Below are positions 1-6,000 of a stretch of 8,040 nucleotides of DNA, one piece after another (position 1 is the stretch's first letter; every line of letters starts with the position of its first letter). The translations under genes and the position numbers were made by a program. The notes beneath the pieces were generated by a model, which worked only from the letters and a program-made list of their open reading frames with translations, was not told where the DNA came from and did not search any database. Source of the DNA: Streptococcus mitis (lineage in GTDB: Bacteria; Bacillota; Bacilli; Lactobacillales; Streptococcaceae); the NCBI RefSeq assembly GCF_009496155.1, contig NZ_WIJP01000027.1, positions 1 to 8,040 on the forward strand, read 5' to 3'.

Positions 1-3000
1 TTGTTGATGCTGATTCAGATGCGCTTGTGCTTGCTGATGCAGATGCACTTGTTGATGCTGATTCAGATGCGCTTGTGCTTGCTGATTGGCTCGCACTTGT
101 TGATGCTGATTCAGATGCGCTTGTGCTGGCTGATTGGCTTGCACTTGTCGATGCTGACTGGCTAGCTGAGGTGCTGGCTGATTGGCTTGCACTTGTCGAT
201 GCTGACTGACTAGCTGACGTGCTTGCTGATTGACTTGCACTTGTTGAGGCAGACTGGCTAGCTGACGTGCTGGCTGATTGACTTGCACTTGTTGAAGCTG
301 ATTGACTTGCTGAGGTGCTGGCTGATTGGCTTGCACTTGTCGATGCAGACTGACTAGCTGATGTGCTGGCTGATTGGCTGGCACTTGTTGAAGCTGATTG
401 GCTAGCTGATGTGCTGGCTGATTGGCTTGCACTTGTTGAGGCAGACTGACTAGCTGACGTGCTGGCTGATTGGCTTGCACTTGTCGATGCGGACTGACTA
501 GCACTTGTGCTTGCTGATTGACTCGCACTTGTTGAAGCCGACTGGCTAGCTGATGTGCTGGCTGATTGGCTTGCACTTGTCGATGCAGACTGACTAGCAC
601 TTGTGCTGGCTGATTGGCTTGCACTTGTTGAAGCTGATTGGCTAGCTGATGTACTTGCTGATTGACTCGCACTTGTTGAAGCCGATTGACTAGCTGATGT
701 GCTGGCTGATTGGCTTGCACTTGTCGATGCGGACTGACTAGCACTTGTGCTGGCTGATTGGCTTGCACTTGTTGAGGCAGACTGACTAGCTGAGGTGCTG
801 GCTGATTGGCTTGCACTTGTTGAAGCTGATTGGCTAGCTGATGTGCTGGCTGATTGGCTTGCACTTGTCGATGCAGACTGACTAGCTGATGTGCTGGCTG
901 ATTGGCTTGCACTTGTTGAGGCCGATTGACTAGCTGACGTGCTGGCTGATTGGCTCGCACTTGTTGAAGCCGACTGGCTAGCTGAGGTGCTTGCTGATTG
1001 ACTCGCACTTGTTGAAGCCGATTGACTAGCTGATGTGCTGGCTGATTGGCTTGCACTTGTCGATGCGGACTGACTAGCACTTGTGCTTGCTGATTGGCTT
1101 GCACTTGTTGAGGCAGACTGACTAGCTGAGGTGCTGGCTGATTGGCTTGCACTTGTCGATGCGGACTGACTAGCACTTGTGCTTGCTGATTGACTCGCAC
1201 TTGTTGAAGCCGACTGGCTAGCTGATGTGCTTGCTGATTGGCTTGCACTTGTCGATGCGGACTGACTAGCACTTGTGCTGGCTGATTGGCTGGCACTTGT
1301 TGAAGCTGATTGACTCGCACTTGTGCTGGCTGATTGGCTTGCACTTGTCGATGCGGACTGGCTAGCTGACGTGCTGGCTGACTGGCTTGCACTTGTCGAT
1401 GCGGACTGACTTGCGCTGGTGCTGGCTGATTGGCTTGCACTTGTTGAGGCCGATTGACTAGCTGACGTGCTGGCTGATTGACTTGCACTTGTTGAAGCCG
1501 ATTGACTAGCTGACGTGCTGGCTGATTGGCTTGCACTTGTTGAAGCCGATTGGCTAGCTGACGTACTTGCTGATTGGCTCGCACTTGTCGATGCGGACTG
1601 GCTAGCTGACGTGCTGGCTGACTGGCTTGCACTTGTCGATGCTGACTGACTTGCGCTGGTGCTGGCTGATTGACTTGCACTTGTTGAGGCCGATTGACTA
1701 GCTGACGTGCTGGCTGACTGGCTCGCACTTGTTGATGCAGACTGACTAGCTGACGTGCTGGCTGATTGGCTTGCACTTGTCGATGCTGACTGACTAGCTG
1801 AGGTGCTGGCTGATTGGCTTGCACTTGTCGATGCAGACTGACTTGCGCTGGTGCTGGCTGATTGACTTGCACTTGTTGAGGCCGATTGACTAGCTGACGT
1901 GCTGGCTGATTGGCTCGCACTTGTCGATGCTGACTGACTAGCTGACGTACTTGCTGATTGACTCGCACTTGTTGAAGCCGACTGGCTAGCTGAGGTGCTG
2001 GCTGATTGGCTTGCACTTGTCGATGCTGACTGACTTGCACTTGTCGATGCTGATTGGCTTGCACTTGTTGAGGCCGATTGACTAGCTGAGGTGCTGGCTG
2101 ATTGGCTTGCGCTTGTTGATGCTGATTCTGATGCAGATCGAGAGGCTTGTTCAGACTTATGATCAGAATCCGATACTGGTACCTCTACTTCATTCGATGT
2201 ACCATCTTTATAGGTAATAACGACTGTTACTTTACCATTTGATACAGCTCCACCGTTTTTAAATTCGTATCTACTAATACGGTTTGCCTCTTGTGGATTA
2301 GATCCCTTCACCGCTTCAAGAATTTTTTTCTTATCATCTGCTGATGGAGTTGTCGCATTAGTTACTTGAACTGTCGCTGGCACTTTACCTGGGAATTTTT
2401 TACTTAATTTTCCTTGTGCTACTACTGTCAGAGTACGAGCTTCATTATCAGATAAATCTACAGCTTTAACACCACGATTCCATCTGTTACCATCTGCATA
2501 TTGCTTGTTTTCATCATAAGTTGCTGTATACTCTCGAATAGCAGGATTTGTTGTTGAAGCTTCCGTTGGAGTGTCTTTAAATCCAGGTGCAGAATCGTCT
2601 GATGAATAGTTTTTTTGGAAGATTCTATCTATATCTGAAGTTCCATCATGCAATTTCAGAGTTTTAATCTTACCACTGTTATCCTTGCCGCTTATGACGA
2701 TTTTAATTTTATCACCTGCGAAGATTTCATATCCTCTTGCACCTGGGCGAACATTATCCTGGATGGATTGTTTTTCCCACTGTTTTGTCTTATCATTCTG
2801 GATATAGAGATCAAAGGTTGGTTCTGGCGCTTCTGTTTCCTTAGTGATTCCTTGTTCTTTAACCGTAGTGTCTGACTCTAATGGATTAGTTTGGCTCGCC
2901 GTCGGATTTGGAAGCGCTTGTTTAACTGTTACACTACCCGTTGGAAGCAAGCCGTTATTAGCATTGTAAGCTTTTTCGAGATCTTTTGGCGTGAAGGTCA

Positions 3001-6000
3001 GTCTTGTTTCGTTAGGTCCAGCTACCTTAGTAAATGTTTTATCACCGATTGTCAAGGTTACTGTCGCACCTGGTGTAACATTGGTTACCGTGATACTTTG
3101 ATTTGGTAAACCACCTTTTTCAGTCAATTGATCATCTGAAATTTGCGGTGCCTGTGGTTTCACTGTAACATTTACAGGAACTTCTTTGGAAATTCGAGTA
3201 CCATTTGCATCTGGCGGAAGTGTAACTTTAACTTTCTTTTCAACGATTCCTGATGTAGTCGTGGATGGCGCACCACCTACCCATTCAAATTTTGTTCCTT
3301 CTGGAAATGCTTCATTTGGTGTCCCGTTTGCCAAAGTTTGTTTGGTATTATTTTTTAGAACATTCTCAGCCGAAGCAACATTTGTTTCTCCCTGAACATA
3401 GGTCAAATCAGCTTTTTTAACAGGGTCTACAACGATTTGTCTGACCGTTACGTCCTTGCTAAGCATAGTCGTGCTATCATCAAATCGTCCCTTTGGATAG
3501 GTAACTTTCAGGCGATACTCGTGCGTTCCTGCAACGTTTTTCTCAGGGATTGGCGAAGTATTTCCAACCACATTTCCGTTCGCATCATACCAAGCCCCAT
3601 CAGTTCCAGATAGTATCTTATCATTACCACGTTGTTTTAAATATGGTGCGCGGTCTCGTCCATAGCTCGGTGCTTCTCCAGCCCAATCATAAATTGGTTC
3701 CTTAGCCTCATAGGTAGACATTGTGCTATAGGTTACTGGGACTCGCTTAACTGTTCCATCCCTATAAGTCACTTTTACTACGGCTTGTTTGTTGTTTCCT
3801 GAGTTTGTCACATCTGGTGCTTGTTCCCATGTTACATCAGCATCACTTGGAATAGTTCCGCCATTAACAGCTTTAATGACATCTTTGGGACGAATGGTGT
3901 CACCTTCCCCAACATAGGTATAGAATACATTACTCGCAGCTTCAACACCATAGTCCAACTTAGGAATGACTGTTCTTGTAGTTCCATCTTTATAGGTAAT
4001 CAGCATACTTCCATTGCTTTGTTGAGTATAGCTACTGATACGATGTTTATCCTGTGGATAAGCCTTTTCAACAGCTGCTTTGATAGCATTTTTATCTGAA
4101 GGAGTTAAATTACTAATATCTCCAACCGTTATCGAAGGAACTGTTACTTCTCCCAATCTATCCTTCAACTCACCCTGCTTCAAACCAAAGGTGGTTCCGT
4201 CTGAACGATTACCTGAAAAATCCTCTGCATTAATAGAGCGTGTAACTTTATTACCAGAGGCATAGCTCAAGGTAGAATTAATCTCCGCTGTAGCAGTTGT
4301 CGTAGCTGGTTGATTAGCAGTAGCTGTCGTCTTAGTGGTTACCTTGTTAACAGTTTCTGTTCCCCATGTATTATTATATAGAAGACTAACCGCAGGTTTA
4401 CCTGGTCCTCCATTACGAATCTCTGTATTTTGGATAACTCCACTATTATCTTTGAACTTAGCTGTAAATTCTAATGAATCTCCAGAATAGAAAGTATATA
4501 CAGGAATGCCATCGACCATCGTTTTAGGCGCATCCGACCATGTATTATCAGCATTTTTTACTTTGACTACTGCATCAGTAGCTTGTGGCTTTTCAGTTTC
4601 TTTGGTAATTTCAGCAGGTGTACTGTCATCTGATGTCAATATTTCACTGCGACCTGTTACTGGATTATCAAATGCCTTGCTTTGTTTAACTGTTACATTT
4701 CCTGTTGGAAGTAAGCCGTTACTGTCTGCTAATTCATTTGCAGCAAACGTAACTCTTCCACTGCTATCTGCTGTTTTCGGTGAAAATTGTTTGCCATTGA
4801 TTGTCAAGGTAACCTGCGCATTTGGTAGAGCATTCGTTACAGTAATTCCTTTATTTGATAAGCCACCTGTATTCGTTACCTGATCTGCTGAAATTTGTGG
4901 TGGGTTCGGTCTAACTTTGATAGTTACAGGGATAGTAACAGCTCTTTCTCTACCACTAGAATCTCTCAAAGTCATCTTGACATTTCTTGTCACATAACCT
5001 GGATTCGCAACTGTTGCTGCATCTGGAGTTTGATTAGTATCCCATTCAAATCCAGTAGGAGCAAGAGCTTCTGGACTTCCATCAACTGGCTTAACAGCTT
5101 CCTTAGCATTGGCAATAATGCTTGCAAGAGGGGTTGTGTCACCAACTGTTGTTTCAAATACCTGCTTAGCAGTATATTCTAATACAGTGTAGTTAAAGGA
5201 AACCTCACTAGAAAGCGCTACGTTTTCTGGTGTAATAGTTCCAAAACGGCTAACACCGTAAGTTGCTTTGACAGTATAAGTTTTTTTACCTAAAGTGTCA
5301 TTCTTCCAAATCGCACTAAAGGTTGGTTTGTTAGTCGTTGTTTCTGTAACACCCTGTTCTGTGTTGTAACGATAAGACCAGTTTGTTCCTGAAGGGAAGG
5401 CAGGATCATCCAAGTTTGTATACAGCTGAGTATGACCACCTATATGGTTATACCCTTTAAGAATTTCAAACTCACCTGTCAAACCATTGCTTGTTTTCGT
5501 TTCAACCTTTGGATAAACCGTATATTTATACTCAACTTCCTTAGTCTCACTTCCTTTAGTAACGAGCAAGGTTGCTGTTTTCTGACCAGGAGTTGATAAA
5601 TCTAGGGTGCTATCTTTCCACTTAACACTTATACCCTCAGGTAATGCTCTACCATCTCCATCTACAACAAAATCACGAGGGTTAAGTTGGCTAGAATTTT
5701 CTCCTTTAACTGCATAAAAGCGTTCTGATTTGGCTTGATACGGTGCCTTTGCAGCAGCAGAAGTTGTCGCTCCATCTGAGTTGAAGTTATAAGATGTAGC
5801 TGTGACATTCGTTTTATCTTTGACTGCCTCTTCGGAAATAGTCACATTACCATTCGATTTATCTAAAGTCACCCCAGCTGGAAGGGGAACAGTACTTTCC
5901 CATGTAGTTCCAGATTTCTTAATCGTAATTTGAGTAGGAGTGCTAGCATTTGTCGGTGTATAAGATATATTTACCTTATCATTATCGGCCGATGGACTAA

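Larger units (their letters stand above)
2..2137 (-). repeat. Serine-rich repeat: 178 Xaa-Ser-Ala-Ser units, Xaa alternating Thr and Gln
   Basis: Residues 1968-2679 are all Xaa-Ser-Ala-Ser in one register, giving a repeating octapeptide SASTSASQ (24 bp). I read every codon: from 2102 down to 134 the Gln position (every 24 bp) is always CAA or CAG and the Thr position always ACA, ACC or ACG, that is 83 consecutive Gln positions with no exception. Glu or Ala replaces Gln only near the two ends (Glu at 2126, 110, 62 and 14; Ala at 38). Half the residues are Ser. In the family such repeats are O-glycosylated by GtfA/GtfB on Ser and Thr and act as an extended stalk. The array continues past the left edge, so its true length is unknown. 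The DNA is richer in G+C (35 of 60 bases in line 1801) than the domain region (26 of 60 in line 4381). Confidence 0.95.
2174..3961 (-). repeat. Super-module 2: domains A2-B2-C2-D2-E2-F2
   Basis: Residues 1360-1955 (596 aa) are the second copy of the six-domain block, only three residues longer than copy 1 by my boundaries. A2 (3713-3961) is Rib-like, with DVTWEQAPD and [19 protein letters not shown]2 (3422-3712) is beta-rich, with [13 protein letters not shown] matching [13 protein letters not shown] of B1. C2 (3155-3421) is Rib-like, with KFEWVGG, and has the same 89-residue length as C1. D2 is Ig-like, E2 Siglec-like and F2 Unique-like, as described separately. The copies are clearly homologous but much diverged in sequence, so the duplication is old or the two copies have evolved under different selection. 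Confidence 0.85.
3962..5740 (-). repeat. Super-module 1: domains A1-B1-C1-D1-E1-F1
   Basis: Residues 767-1359 (593 aa) are the first copy of a six-domain block repeated once more downstream. A1 (5509-5740) is Rib-like, with the hallmark W-followed-by-STPG stretch ([19 protein letters not shown]). B1 (5174-5508) is beta-rich, with [14 protein letters not shown] near its end. C1 (4907-5173) is Rib-like, with GFEWDTN and [12 protein letters not shown]1 (4607-4906) is Ig-like, with [29 protein letters not shown] and [13 protein letters not shown]1 is Siglec-like and F1 is Unique-like; both have their own entries. The corresponding order and spacing in super-module 2 show that the block was duplicated as a unit. 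Confidence 0.85.

Noticed and set aside
27..209. Plus-strand 60-residue frame with Leu-Val-Asp-Ala-Asp repeats
   Set aside because: It is the antisense shadow of the serine-rich repeat. It ends as soon as the unit changes from CTGGCT to CTGACT and has no ribosome binding site of note.
134..2137. CRISPR-like array of short direct repeats
   Set aside because: The units are contiguous, have no unique spacers and stay in coding register through the whole length, so they are protein repeats.
2138..2173. Possible frameshift or misassembly at the junction of folded region and repeat
   Set aside because: The frame is continuous across the junction and leads from a normal F-domain strand into the repeat, as in GspB.
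4700..4714. LLPTG in D1 (and the same at 2936-2950 in D2) as a sortase signal
   Set aside because: The spacing is wrong for LPXTG, no membrane segment follows, and the stretch is a conserved turn shared by both D domains.
4506..4883. Plus-strand 125-residue frame with hydrophobic stretches
   Set aside because: It is antisense to domain D1 and the start of E1. The hydrophobic residues come from the complement of Thr, Asn and Lys codons of the real gene.
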